From assembly GCF_005491425.1 (NCBI RefSeq), contig NZ_CP028083.1, forward strand, positions 1,450,001 through 1,514,000: a stretch of DNA of 64,000 bases, written 5' to 3'. The position numbers were made by a program, and so were the translations under genes. The stretch comes from Lysinibacillus sp. SGAir0095. Its GTDB lineage: Bacteria; Bacillota; Bacilli; Bacillales_A; Planococcaceae. Of the stretch, positions 7,921 to 16,855 are shown piece by piece (within the stretch, counting starts at the first letter, position 1; the number at the start of each line of letters is the position of its first letter). The notes beneath the pieces are model-generated. The model was not told the origin of the DNA, made no database searches, and saw only the letters and a list, made by a program, of their open reading frames with translations.

Positions 7921-8562
7921 TTGAATACATACAGCAAATGGATGTACAAACAATTTTTCAAAAGAGCATTGGATTTTATGATTGCGTTAATGGCCATTCT
8001 TTTACTTAGTCCTTTGTACTTAATTGTTGCTATTTTAGTAAGGTTTAAGCTAGGCAGCCCTGTAATCTTTAAACAAGAAAGACCAGGACGGGATGAAAAA
8101 ATATTTACCCTCTATAAGTTTCGATCCATGACAAATGAACGTGACGAAAAGGGTGAGTTGCTTCCGGAGACTGTCCGACTTACGAAATTCGGTGTTTTCT
8201 TAAGATCTACAAGCTTAGACGAGCTGCCCCAATTGTTCAATGTCCTGAAAGGGGAGATGTCCATCATCGGTCCTCGGCCATTAATCGTCTACTACCTCCC
8301 TTTATATAATGACCATCAAAAAAGACGCCATGAAGTGAGACCAGGAATAACGGGACTGGCACAGGTAAAGGGAAGAAATTTCATCTCGTGGGAAGAAAAA
8401 TTTGATCTCGATGTGGAGTATATAGAGAAGCTTTCCTTCTTGAATGATTTAAGAATTGTTCTTTTAACCATTAAAATCGTCCTTGGCCGCAAGGATGTGT
8501 ATGTCGATGCAGAAAAAATCATGGAAGACTTCAAAGGGAGTAGCGTTCAAAGAGAAGTCTAA
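7921..8562 (+). CDS. Initiating sugar-1-phosphate transferase (PglC/WcaJ-like, bacterial sugar transferase family)
   Basis: This 213-residue protein is the small, single-domain form of the family. It has one N-terminal hydrophobic hairpin (ALDFMIALMAILLLSPLYLI) followed by the catalytic core: FKQERPGRDEKIFTLYKFRSM, RSTSLDELPQLFNVLKGEMS and IGPRPL, with the DE pair of the active site. It transfers a sugar phosphate from UDP-sugar to undecaprenyl phosphate at the inner membrane face, starting the repeat unit. It starts at TTG behind AGGGGG. The PglC-like size fits the PglF/PglE-like enzymes downstream, suggesting a diaminotrideoxy sugar as first residue. Confidence 0.9.
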   Translation: MNTYSKWMYKQFFKRALDFMIALMAILLLSPLYLIVAILVRFKLGSPVIFKQERPGRDEKIFTLYKFRSMTNERDEKGELLPETVRLTKFGVFLRSTSLDELPQLFNVLKGEMSIIGPRPLIVYYLPLYNDHQKRRHEVRPGITGLAQVKGRNFISWEEKFDLDVEYIEKLSFLNDLRIVLLTIKIVLGRKDVYVDAEKIMEDFKGSSVQREV

Positions 8563-8604
8563 CGGAAAAATTAGTTGAAATTTTATAGAATAGGAAGTGC
8601 ATGA

Positions 8605-9663
8605 TTGCTATCCATACTTACGATTGATGAAAAAGAGAGATGGAATGAAATCGTTAAATCGTTTCAAAATTATGATGTCTATTATCTAGCGAGTTATGTG
8701 AAAGCTTTTGAACTTCACGGAGATGGTCAGCCTTTACTCGTTTTTTATGAAGATCAAACCATTAGAGCCATTAATGTAGTCATGAAACGAGATCTATCAA
8801 AAGACAAGCGGTTTATGGGGAAAATCCCCACAAATACCTTCTTCGATTTTGCTACGCCCTATGGATTCGGGGGATTTCTAATAGACGGAGAAATCAAGGA
8901 GGAAGCGGTACAGCGACTCGAGCAAGAATATCGTTCATTCTGTCAGAAAGAAGGCATTGTTACTGAAGTTGTTCGCTTTCATCCCGTGACGAAAAATAGT
9001 GAAGCCTTACATACCATCTATGAAATAGCCACCCTTGGAAAAACCATTACAGTCGAAATGGAATCCATGGATCAAATTCAAGAAAATCTCGTTAAAAGCA
9101 ATAAATATAAAATAAAAAAGTCACTAAAGGCGGGCGTTGAAGTTTCCTGGGGTTGGGACAAAGAGTTAATCGAGGAATTTATAGCACTCTATAATGAGAC
9201 GATGAAAGGGAATAACGCGACAGATTATTACTATTTCAACCAAGCTTTTTATATGAATGTGCTACAAGAATTAACGGATCAGGCAATGATTGTTTCGGCT
9301 GAGTATGAAAAGCAAAAGATTGCCATGGCAATCATTCTTATCTCCAATCAGCAACTCCACTATCATTTGTCTGCTTTAAACAGGGACTTTAGTGAACTTA
9401 GACCGATGAATATTTTATTGTATGAAGTAGCGTGCTGGGGATTAAACAACGGCTATAAAACCTTCCATCTTGGAGGAGGTTTGGGGAGTCGTGAAGATAA
9501 TCTGTATGCGTTTAAAAGGAGTTTTAACAAAAATTCCAATTCGGTATTTAAAATCGGGAAAAAAATATTTTCAGAACGTGATTATGAAATGCTTTTACAA
9601 ATTCGAAGGGAAGAACCAGACTTTGTCTTAAATGAAAACTACTTTCCTGCATACCGTTCATAA
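8605..9663 (+). CDS. FemAB/GNAT-like acyl- or aminoacyltransferase
   Basis: The 352-residue protein shows the two-lobed GNAT fold of FemX/BioF2-like transferases: a first domain with ATPYGFGGFL, then LVKSNKYKIKKSLKAGVEV, AMAIILISNQQLHYHLSALN, and the closing FHLGGGLGSREDNLYAFKRS, typical of this group. A TTG start at 8605 follows AGGAAG. An ATG four bases earlier dies at once. In polysaccharide loci such proteins are thought to attach acyl or aminoacyl groups to amino sugars. It follows the initiating transferase by 42 bp and is closed by a strong terminator. Confidence 0.75.
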   Translation: MLSILTIDEKERWNEIVKSFQNYDVYYLASYVKAFELHGDGQPLLVFYEDQTIRAINVVMKRDLSKDKRFMGKIPTNTFFDFATPYGFGGFLIDGEIKEEAVQRLEQEYRSFCQKEGIVTEVVRFHPVTKNSEALHTIYEIATLGKTITVEMESMDQIQENLVKSNKYKIKKSLKAGVEVSWGWDKELIEEFIALYNETMKGNNATDYYYFNQAFYMNVLQELTDQAMIVSAEYEKQKIAMAIILISNQQLHYHLSALNRDFSELRPMNILLYEVACWGLNNGYKTFHLGGGLGSREDNLYAFKRSFNKNSNSVFKIGKKIFSERDYEMLLQIRREEPDFVLNENYFPAYRS

Positions 9664-9683
9664 AAAGTGAGCAACTTAACAAA

Positions 9684-9727
9684 GTGTAGACAAATTCGTT
9701 TATCGACTTTGTCTACACGTTTTTTTA
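9684..9727 (+). terminator. Strong intrinsic terminator after the FemAB-like gene
   Basis: An 11-bp stem (GTGTAGACAAA / TTTGTCTACAC) is followed by GTTTTTTT. It ends the first two-gene transcription unit of the polysaccharide locus. Confidence 0.85.
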
Positions 9728-9754
9728 TATAATTCTATCATAAGAAAGATTACC

Positions 9755-9879
9755 CAGACTGTCTTGAAAACGCTTGGCAGCCAAGGCACGCAGACGAGCG
9801 AAGACGCGAATAGAAGTTGTCTTCATGAGCGGACGAGCGAGACAAGTAACGCAGGATGAAAGCGTTTGTCAACAGTCTG
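9755..9879. repeat. Palindromic MITE-like intergenic element
   Basis: A 125-bp element is bounded by roughly 20-bp imperfect inverted repeats, CAGACTGTCTTGAAAACGCT at the left and AAAGCGTTTGTCAACAGTCTG without its last base at the right. It contains two direct copies of the motif GACGAGCGA (about 9792 and 9831). Its interior is visibly richer in G+C than the flanks. It has no coding capacity and could fold into a long hairpin. It lies between two terminators at the point where gene orientation flips. Confidence 0.65.
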
Positions 9880-9883
9880 AAAA

Positions 9884-9913
9884 GGGGCTGCTATCTGAAT
9901 GATTAGCAGCCCC
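9884..9913 (-). terminator. Terminator for the minus-strand formyltransferase unit
   Basis: A perfect 9-bp stem (GGGGCTGCT / AGCAGCCCC) lies just past the stop of the minus-strand gene, followed on that strand by TTTT. Confidence 0.75.
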
Positions 9914-9917
9914 ATGA

Positions 9918-10796
9918 TTATTCGAATATAAGTTCCATCGTAATCTTACCTTGTCCACAGTAAACAAGGTACTCATCATCCTTCGAATAGACTTTACCGA
10001 ATTCAACTGGTGTTGAAAACTCTTCTTTGGTATAGTCCTGTATTCGCCACTTGGAGACATACTGGGGTATTTCGGTAAAGTCGAATACATCGAGCCAATT
10101 TTGAGTTCCTCTAAGTAAGTGCCAGATTCTCTCAATCTCCCATTTTTCCCAATCGATAATGGTAGGAAATTCATTTGGAGAAATTTTTCTGGCACGAACG
10201 GTTGGACTGTCTTTCGTCTGTTTTATACGTGGGGCACTATCCTTTTCAATATCAGTAATGGCTTGCAGTAATAACCGAACCCCGTTTTGCGTTTCAAGGA
10301 TATCGATTAGTTGCTCTTCCGTACAGCCGAGTGGAATCGGATAACTTTCCTGGTAGATAATATCTCCAGTATCTTCTCCTTCATCAATATAGTGAACAGT
10401 TATTCCTGGATTTAAATCCATATCATAGAATGTCCAGAAGAATGGATAGCCTCCTCGATACTTTGGCAGGAGGGTAGGGTGCAGGTTAATGCATCCTTTG
10501 TTAGGGATGTCCAAAATGTTTTTCTTCAATAATTCTGACATACTGTTGATGACAATAAGATCCGGTTCAAGCTCACGAACCCAAGATTCCAGCAATTCAT
10601 CGCACCCATTGTCCATATAATAGTAGGGTATCGAGCTTTCCTGACAGAAGCTTTGTAAACTCAAGCTTCGATTAGTTGCATTTTTACTTCTGGACTCGAT
10701 TACACCTATAATCTGAATGCCTGCTTCGAGTAAAGAGGTAAAAACATTCGTCACACCCATCGTAATGAAAACAACTTTTAAATTTGATTCTATCAT
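9918..10796 (-). CDS. Formyltransferase-fold protein (sugar or Fmt-like N-formyltransferase)
   Basis: The 292-residue protein has the hydrolase/formyltransferase core: a Rossmann-like start, CINLHPTLLPKYRGGYPFFW with the catalytic His of the Asn-His-Asp triad, and HYIDEGEDTGDIIYQE with the Asp loop. The Asn sits earlier (VINSMS), so the triad looks complete. The last 90 residues differ from Met-tRNA formyltransferase and resemble the C-terminal lobe of sugar formyltransferases. It probably transfers formyl from N10-formyl-tetrahydrofolate to a sugar amine made by the neighbouring dehydratase/aminotransferase pair. It lies downstream of the ATP-grasp gene on the minus strand. Confidence 0.75.
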   Translation of the reverse strand: MIESNLKVVFITMGVTNVFTSLLEAGIQIIGVIESRSKNATNRSLSLQSFCQESSIPYYYMDNGCDELLESWVRELEPDLIVINSMSELLKKNILDIPNKGCINLHPTLLPKYRGGYPFFWTFYDMDLNPGITVHYIDEGEDTGDIIYQESYPIPLGCTEEQLIDILETQNGVRLLLQAITDIEKDSAPRIKQTKDSPTVRARKISPNEFPTIIDWEKWEIERIWHLLRGTQNWLDVFDFTEIPQYVSKWRIQDYTKEEFSTPVEFGKVYSKDDEYLVYCGQGKITMELIFE

Positions 10797-10880
10797 GAAG
10801 ATTCATCTCCTAAGTTTTAACTAGTACTGTTTGCCAGTCCTTAATATGAAAATCTACGTTTCGATTCGTAAAATTATGTT

Positions 10881-12092
10881 TTACATAGAATCGTTTATTT
10901 TTATTTTGATATCGTGATGGATAGTGCCTAGTTTCTCAAGCATTTCATCGGAGGTATGAAATTTCAAAATCATATTTCCAAGTAGCTCATAGCTAGTTGT
11001 CGGAGGTGAAAGGTAATCCCCTGGATTGACGAATAGTTCATATTCAACAACATGCTTTTTCAAAAATTCTTCGCTTATGTCGAGTCCATTAAATTGACCT
11101 GAATGTTCCTGGTTTACTAGTACATAATCCGCCCAATAGCCCTTTACTTCCTGCATTTCTAAATCACTGCAGTCTTCGCCTAAAGACGCTCTAATGGTAT
11201 ATTCAATCAAATCAATCCCAGTAGCATATTGGACGATTTTAGAATTACACCCTCCACCATTCCGGGGAGCAATTTCGATGATATAGACATTTTCATCCTT
11301 ATCGATGCGGATATCGAAATTTAATGCACTCGTCTTCATCTCTAATAGAGTTAGGAGCCTTTGAATTTCATCATGTATTTTTTGATGTATCCGCTCATCT
11401 CTCAAATAAGGCCAGCTCGCCATAATTGAGATAAACGGATTCCGGTGATCTGTAGAAAATTGCTCATTTGAAAAACAACGAAAAACAAGTTGTCCATCCA
11501 CAGTAAATCCTTCTCCACCAATATGAGGACCATCGTTTTCAATATATTCTTCCATGATAAAGCGTTTCACTTTGGAGAAATTTAGGGCATGCTCAACTTT
11601 TTCCTCCAACAAATCAATCGAGTCAATCATTGATATGCCTCTGCTGCCAGATGAATCTACCGGTTTGATCATTACCGGCAATTTAAATTGATGGAAATCC
11701 TTTTTTGCCTCTTCAAAGGAATAGAAACCCTTTGCTTTTGGCACGTTAAAACCGTTTTCCCTCTGGAATTCTCTAAACCTATCTTTATTGGTCAAAAGTT
11801 CAACGGCTTTATAGGGATTTGTAGGTAAATCTAACATTTCTGCCACGTACGCGGCAGTTTGGGCACCAGAGTCTGCTCCATAGCAAACGATTCCATCCAC
11901 CTTTAGGGCTTCTGCTAACTTTAATACGTCCAGTTTGTCTGACGTACTAATACTATAGAATTCATGTGCATATAGCTCTCCGGGAACATTCGAAGAAATA
12001 TCGCAAAGTATAACATAATGACCAAGCTCCTTTGCTTTTTTTATGGCGGGCACCTGAAGTTGACTGCCGCCAAGCATTAAAAGTTTTTTCAA
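10881..12092 (-). CDS. ATP-grasp ligase, copy 1
   Basis: The 403-residue protein starts at TTG behind GAGGTGG. The N-terminal preATP-grasp domain (LLMLGGSQLQVPAIKKAKEL) resembles biotin carboxylase/PurK. The ATP-grasp core follows: MIKPVDSSGSRGISMI, the GGEGFTVDGQL strand, and metal ligands in NFDIRIDKDENVYIIEIAPRN. Such enzymes join a carboxylate to an amine through an acyl-phosphate. It is clearly paralogous to the protein at 15559 (same motifs end to end) but divergently oriented. In this locus it may amide-link an amino acid or other acid to a sugar amine or uronate. The substrate is unknown. Confidence 0.85.
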   Translation of the reverse strand: MKKLLMLGGSQLQVPAIKKAKELGHYVILCDISSNVPGELYAHEFYSISTSDKLDVLKLAEALKVDGIVCYGADSGAQTAAYVAEMLDLPTNPYKAVELLTNKDRFREFQRENGFNVPKAKGFYSFEEAKKDFHQFKLPVMIKPVDSSGSRGISMIDSIDLLEEKVEHALNFSKVKRFIMEEYIENDGPHIGGEGFTVDGQLVFRCFSNEQFSTDHRNPFISIMASWPYLRDERIHQKIHDEIQRLLTLLEMKTSALNFDIRIDKDENVYIIEIAPRNGGGCNSKIVQYATGIDLIEYTIRASLGEDCSDLEMQEVKGYWADYVLVNQEHSGQFNGLDISEEFLKKHVVEYELFVNPGDYLSPPTTSYELLGNMILKFHTSDEMLEKLGTIHHDIKIKINDSM

Positions 12093-12449
12093 TATACCAC
12101 CTCATTTTTACTATGACCCAAAACATTCGGTACTGAAATTAAGCATATTACTTAAATCGGCTATACTATTCTATTGCCTACGAACCGAAAAAATGAGTAC
12201 TAAGTTGTGAATTTTGGATACAACTCCTAGTTATAAAGGTAAGTGTGATTTGAAAAAAGTAAAAGAAATTATTGCAGAAATATGTAGCCGAATATAATAA
12301 ATTTTGTAAACAAAATGATACGCATTTAGTTCTAACGGTTCAAAGGAATAATATAATATAACTAAAAGTTGAGAGTGATTTCTCTTTTAATTCCTTATTT
12401 ATAGTCTTTAAGGTTTATTTAAACTACCCATTCACAAAGAGGTGTGATA
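12093..12449. promoter_or_regulatory. Divergent promoter region inside the polysaccharide locus
   Basis: The 357-bp AT-rich gap lies between the minus-strand ATP-grasp gene and the start of the long plus-strand operon, so it must drive both. I could not place a convincing -35/-10 pair. The plus-strand ribosome site AGAGGTG ends 5 bases before TTG at 12450. Confidence 0.4.
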
Positions 12450-14282
12450 TTGAATCTGACGCTCAGGTACTGGCTCTTTTTTGTAATTGACTCATTGATC
12501 GTTCTTTTCGCCATTTTTATAAGTCATTGGCTGGTGAATAACTCGACGACTTTAGACTCTATCATTGCGATTAGCTCCGTTTCGCTGCTAATCACGCATC
12601 ATATCATGGCCTATTTTTTTCACCTTTATAATCGAATATGGAGTGTCGCATCTGTGAATGAGCTCTTAAATATTGGCTATTTGGTTACGATTTGTATCCT
12701 GATAACGAGCTTCATCCAATGGATCATTCAAGGCGATGCCTACTTAAAAGTAATGTTCATTACCTGGTTATTACATATTGTGCTGATTGGCGGGTCACGC
12801 TTCTTATTAAGATTGTTCCACGATTTTCGCGGCATGGTAAAACCACAAAATAATATAAAAAGAGTCCTGATTGTTGGGGCAGGTGAAGCTGGTACGCTAC
12901 TCATCCGGAGCATAAAAAGACATGTCAAGCCTGAATATTTAGTGGTCGCCATAGTGGATGATAATCCCAATAAGCAAAACTTGACGCTAATGGATGTAAA
13001 GGTGTGTGGAACAACAAAAGAGATACCGGAAATTGTTCAGGAGAAGAATATCGATGAAATCATTCTAGCCATACCTTCGTTGGGAAAAGAAGAAATGAGC
13101 AAATTATATGCCCTTTGCGTGAATACAAATGCAACCATAAAAACGATGCCCAAGATTGAAGATATTGTCATGGGCAAATATAAGGTCAATGATATCCAAG
13201 AGATCAACTTCGAGCACTTGCTTGGCCGAGAAGAAGTAAAGCTGAATATGGAGGCAATATCCAACAAGCTCCTAAATAAAGTCATTCTTGTTTCGGGTGC
13301 CGGGGGATCCATAGGCTCCGAAATATGTAGACAAGTTGTGCAATTTCAACCAAGAGAAATTATCCTTCTAGGCCATGGAGAAAACTCCATCTATAACATT
13401 CATATGGAACTACTAGAAAAGGTGGGAGAAAAACAGATTCAGCTTCTTCCGATCATTGCGGATATACAGGATCGTGAAAAAATCTTTGAAGTGATAGAAC
13501 ACTATCGTCCGGATTTCATCTATCATGCGGCTGCCCATAAGCATGTCCCATTGATGGAATTGAACCCACGAGAGGCAGTGAAAAATAATATTTTCGGTAC
13601 AAAGAATATAGCCGATGCTGCTCATGCTTTTCATGTTGAAAATTTTGTCATGATTTCAAGTGATAAAGCAGTAAATCCAACAAATGTGATGGGGGCAACT
13701 AAACGTATTGCCGAAATGATTATCCAAAACCTGGCCATCTTTAGTGACACAAATTTTACTGCAGTCAGATTTGGCAATGTACTTGGCTCACGTGGCAGTG
13801 TCGTCCCTCGATTCAGGTCTCAAATAATTGCTGGTGGCCCAGTAACAGTAACGCATCCAGAGATGACACGTTATTTCATGACGATACCTGAAGCCTCTCG
13901 ACTCGTCATTCAAGCGGGTGCCCTTGCTCAAGGGGGCGAAGTGTTTGTTTTGGATATGGGTGAACCGATTAAGATAGTCGATCTTGCTAAAAACTTGATT
14001 AAATTATGTGGCTATACAGAAAAAGATATAGCTATTCAGTATTCAGGTATCAGGCCAGGGGAAAAATTATATGAAGAGTTGCTGAACGAAGAGGAAATCC
14101 AAGAGCAGCATGTGTATCCAAAAATCCATGTTGGCAAAGCGCATGCCATGAGGCCGGATATTTTAGCAGAATTCCTGAACGAATTAGACATCCTGGAAGT
14201 GGAAGAAATGAAGGCTAAGGTCATTGATGTTGCCAATGGAAATTGGACAAATACATCATTACAGCCTAGAACAATTGCTTAA
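12450..14282 (+). CDS. Membrane-anchored nucleotide-sugar 4,6-dehydratase (PglF/CapD/WbpM-like)
   Basis: About 610 residues: four N-terminal membrane helices (about 5-115), a CoA-binding-like Rossmann domain (VLIVGAGEAGTLLIRSIKR), then the SDR dehydratase domain (ILVSGAGGSIGSEICRQ; ISSDKAVNPTNVMGATKRI with an SDK catalytic element in place of the usual Tyr context). It removes water from UDP-GlcNAc to give the 4-keto-6-deoxy sugar. The start is set at TTG 12450 because an in-frame GTG at 12444 lies inside the ribosome site AGAGGTG. It is coupled to the aminotransferase that starts three bases after its stop. This pairing is the PglF/PglE arrangement. Confidence 0.92.
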   Translation: MNLTLRYWLFFVIDSLIVLFAIFISHWLVNNSTTLDSIIAISSVSLLITHHIMAYFFHLYNRIWSVASVNELLNIGYLVTICILITSFIQWIIQGDAYLKVMFITWLLHIVLIGGSRFLLRLFHDFRGMVKPQNNIKRVLIVGAGEAGTLLIRSIKRHVKPEYLVVAIVDDNPNKQNLTLMDVKVCGTTKEIPEIVQEKNIDEIILAIPSLGKEEMSKLYALCVNTNATIKTMPKIEDIVMGKYKVNDIQEINFEHLLGREEVKLNMEAISNKLLNKVILVSGAGGSIGSEICRQVVQFQPREIILLGHGENSIYNIHMELLEKVGEKQIQLLPIIADIQDREKIFEVIEHYRPDFIYHAAAHKHVPLMELNPREAVKNNIFGTKNIADAAHAFHVENFVMISSDKAVNPTNVMGATKRIAEMIIQNLAIFSDTNFTAVRFGNVLGSRGSVVPRFRSQIIAGGPVTVTHPEMTRYFMTIPEASRLVIQAGALAQGGEVFVLDMGEPIKIVDLAKNLIKLCGYTEKDIAIQYSGIRPGEKLYEELLNEEEIQEQHVYPKIHVGKAHAMRPDILAEFLNELDILEVEEMKAKVIDVANGNWTNTSLQPRTIA

Positions 14283-14285
14283 AAC

Positions 14286-15482
14286 TTGAAAGATAAAAGA
14301 AGAAGATCGGATGTGTCGATGGTAAATCATGATTTTCTGAACAAGGATAAAAGAGATGCTAAACCTAACAAAAATAGAATCTTCCTATCCTCGCCTCATA
14401 TGAGTGAAGAGGGCTTTGAAATGCGCTATATAAATGAAGCTTTTGAAACGAATTGGATCTCGCCGATGGGAACAAATGTAAACGAATTTGAAAAAGAACT
14501 CGCTTCTAAAATTGGTAGTAAATCCGCTGCAGCTCTCTCTTCTGGTACAGCGGCGATTCATATGGCATTAAAAGCAGCAGGAGTCGAGAAGGGTGACATT
14601 GTATTTTGTCCAACACTGACGTTTTCCGCAACCGCCAATCCAATTATCTACCAAAATGCGATTCCCGTTTTTATAGACAGTGATTTTGATACATGGAATA
14701 TGTGTCCCGATGCTTTAGAAAAAGCATTCGAGAAATATCCTGACGTTAAAGCAGTATTGATTGTACATCTTTATGGATTATCGGCCAATATGGATCGCAT
14801 CATGGAGATTTGCAGCAAGTATAAAGTGCCAGTAATCGAAGATGCGGCAGAAAGTCTGGGAACTTTGTATAAAGGAAAATATACTGGAACTTTTGGGGAC
14901 TATGGGATTTTTTCATTCAATGGCAATAAAATCATTACCACTTCCGGTGGGGGCATGCTGGTATCGAACAATGAGGAAAGAATTGAAAAGGTAAAATTTT
15001 GGGCAACTCAATCAAAAGACCCTGCCAGACACTATCAGCATAGTGAACTTGGCTTTAATTATCGAATAAGTAATATCGTTGCTGGCATTGGCAGAGGGCA
15101 ACTCAAAGTGTTGGAGCAACGAGTGCAAAAGAAAAAGTATATTTTCGAGTTTTATAGACAAGAGCTAGCAGGGCTTGATTGGGTTGAATTTATGCCAATC
15201 AATGACTGGAATGAACCGAATTACTGGCTGAGCTGTATGACAATTCGGGGCAAGTGTACGCCATTAGAACTGATAGAGGCTCTTGAAGATGAAAACATCG
15301 AATCCAGACATATCTGGAAGCCTATGCATTTGCAACCCTATTATGAGAACTATGATTTTATTGGAAGTACAGTGGCAGAAGAATTGTTTGCACGAGGTGT
15401 TTGCTTACCCTCAGATACAAAAATGACGGATGAGGATTTGTTAAGAATTGTTCACCTACTAAAAAATTTAAGGAGTGCATAA
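14286..15482 (+). CDS. DegT/DnrJ/EryC1 aminotransferase (PglE-like, UDP-4-keto sugar)
   Basis: The 398-residue PLP enzyme shows ALSSGTAAIHMALKAAGV (phosphate loop), VIEDAAESLGTLYKGKYTG, and FSFNGNKIITTSGGGML with the Schiff-base Lys in the NGNK motif. It aminates the C4 keto group made by the preceding dehydratase, using glutamate. TTG at 14286 is coupled to the upstream stop but has no clear ribosome site. An ATG further in, giving MVNHDFLNKD, is an alternative; the conserved part begins at RIFLSSPHMSEEGFE. The product is predicted to be a UDP-2-acetamido-4-amino-2,4,6-trideoxy hexose. Confidence 0.9.
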   Translation: MKDKRRRSDVSMVNHDFLNKDKRDAKPNKNRIFLSSPHMSEEGFEMRYINEAFETNWISPMGTNVNEFEKELASKIGSKSAAALSSGTAAIHMALKAAGVEKGDIVFCPTLTFSATANPIIYQNAIPVFIDSDFDTWNMCPDALEKAFEKYPDVKAVLIVHLYGLSANMDRIMEICSKYKVPVIEDAAESLGTLYKGKYTGTFGDYGIFSFNGNKIITTSGGGMLVSNNEERIEKVKFWATQSKDPARHYQHSELGFNYRISNIVAGIGRGQLKVLEQRVQKKKYIFEFYRQELAGLDWVEFMPINDWNEPNYWLSCMTIRGKCTPLELIEALEDENIESRHIWKPMHLQPYYENYDFIGSTVAEELFARGVCLPSDTKMTDEDLLRIVHLLKNLRSA

Positions 15483-15558
15483 ATAGAATGCATCTATTGT
15501 AAAGAATCAAATTCATTTTTCCTCTTTATCTATAAAACTATACCTAAGGAGTGTATGA

Positions 15559-16761
15559 ATGAAAAAGGTTTTAATACTTGGAGGATCTTCTGTTCAAATA
15601 CCAATCATCAAAAAAGCCAGGCAAATGGGGCATTATGTCGTTGTTTGCGACTATTTAGAAGAAAATCCAGGTCGACACTATGCACATGAGTTTCATAATA
15701 TCTCGACGACTGATAAGGAAAAGCTGTACGACATCGCAGCTAAATTAAATATTGATGCGATTGTCTGTTATTCCTCGGATACCAATGCTGTACCTGCCGC
15801 GTATGTATCCGAAAAACTCAGGCTACCGACTCATCCATATAAATCGATCGAGATTCTAACCAATAAAGAAAAATTTCGTGGCTTTCTAAAAGAAAATAAC
15901 TTCAATACACCACGAGCAAAAGCGTTTTGTTGCTGGAAAAAAGCTGAGGGAGAGATTCATCGTTTTAAGATGCCGGTGATGATTAAACCGGTGGATTCAT
16001 CGGGAAGTAAAGGGGTTTCCAAAATAGATTCTATCGATTCATTAAAAGAGAAAGTAGAGAATGCTTTAAATTTCTCCAGAGAAAATCGATTTCTGATTGA
16101 GGAATTTATAGAGAGTAAAAATTATTACCATGTGGGTGGGGAAGGATTTTCGGTAAATGGCAAGCTCGTTTTTAGAGAATATTATAACGAGCATTTTCCG
16201 CTGGAATCGCCAAATCCGTTCGTTTCGATGGGTGCATCTTATCCAATTATGCTATCAGATCAAATCCAGAAAAAAATAGATGCTGAAATACAAAGAGTGC
16301 TCCATTTATTAGACATGAAAACGGGTGCCTATAACTTTGAGATTAGAATAGATGATTCGGACCAAGTTTACCTGATCGAGATGGCGCCACGTAATGGAGT
16401 GGGCTATCAAAGCCTACTAAAATATACAACCAATTTTGATATAGATGAAAATGTGATTAATGCTGCACTGGGTCATCAGATTCACCATTCACCAAAATAT
16501 TCAAAAGAGTATTGGGGGATCTATGGATTCTATAGTAATGAAAATGGGATTTTCAAAGGAATCGATATAGAAGAAGAATTTTCTAAAGGGAATATTGTCG
16601 AATTTGAACTCTTTGTAGAGCCAGGAGAACAGATTAGTAAACTAAGAGGAGCTCACGATATTTTAGGATGCATGATCTTTAAATTCTCTTGCAAAAAAGA
16701 GCTTTTTGAAAAAATCGAAAATATGTCAGAATACGTGAAGGTTTCTCTCGAAGATCGATAG
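15559..16761 (+). CDS. ATP-grasp ligase, copy 2
   Basis: This 400-residue paralogue of the protein at 10881 aligns over its whole length: VLILGGSSVQIPIIKKARQ, PVMIKPVDSSGSKGVSKI, GGEGFSVNGKLVFREYYN, NFEIRIDDSDQVYLIEMAPR. The two differ most after the metal-binding strand and at the C-terminus, where substrate specificity usually resides. AAGGAG stands before the ATG. It directly follows the aminotransferase, suggesting it acts on the sugar amine made by the dehydratase/aminotransferase pair or on the uronic acid carboxylate. Reaction unknown. Confidence 0.85.
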   Translation: MKKVLILGGSSVQIPIIKKARQMGHYVVVCDYLEENPGRHYAHEFHNISTTDKEKLYDIAAKLNIDAIVCYSSDTNAVPAAYVSEKLRLPTHPYKSIEILTNKEKFRGFLKENNFNTPRAKAFCCWKKAEGEIHRFKMPVMIKPVDSSGSKGVSKIDSIDSLKEKVENALNFSRENRFLIEEFIESKNYYHVGGEGFSVNGKLVFREYYNEHFPLESPNPFVSMGASYPIMLSDQIQKKIDAEIQRVLHLLDMKTGAYNFEIRIDDSDQVYLIEMAPRNGVGYQSLLKYTTNFDIDENVINAALGHQIHHSPKYSKEYWGIYGFYSNENGIFKGIDIEEEFSKGNIVEFELFVEPGEQISKLRGAHDILGCMIFKFSCKKELFEKIENMSEYVKVSLEDR

Positions 16762-16799
16762 AATGCCATCGTTGGCAGTAAATGTAAACGATGGCATTC
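16761..16799 (+). terminator. Perfect 13-bp stem-loop inside the polysaccharide operon
   Basis: GAATGCCATCGTT and AACGATGGCATTC form a perfect stem starting on the last base of the ATP-grasp stop codon. No T-run follows (AAGGATTACT), so full termination is unlikely. Partial attenuation, an RNA-processing site or 3'-end protection fits better. Confidence 0.6.
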
Positions 16800-16855
16800 A
16801 AGGATTACTAGACAAGGTGGATACGAACAAGAACTAGTGAGGAGCAGAATAAAAT

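Noticed and set aside
7703-7930. Minus-strand frame of 75 codons before the polysaccharide locus
   Set aside because: Its start overlaps the first polysaccharide gene and no ribosome site is present; the stretch is better explained as promoter DNA.
12444-12449. GTG start for the dehydratase gene
   Set aside because: This GTG is the end of the ribosome site AGAGGTG itself; TTG at 12450 has the proper spacing.
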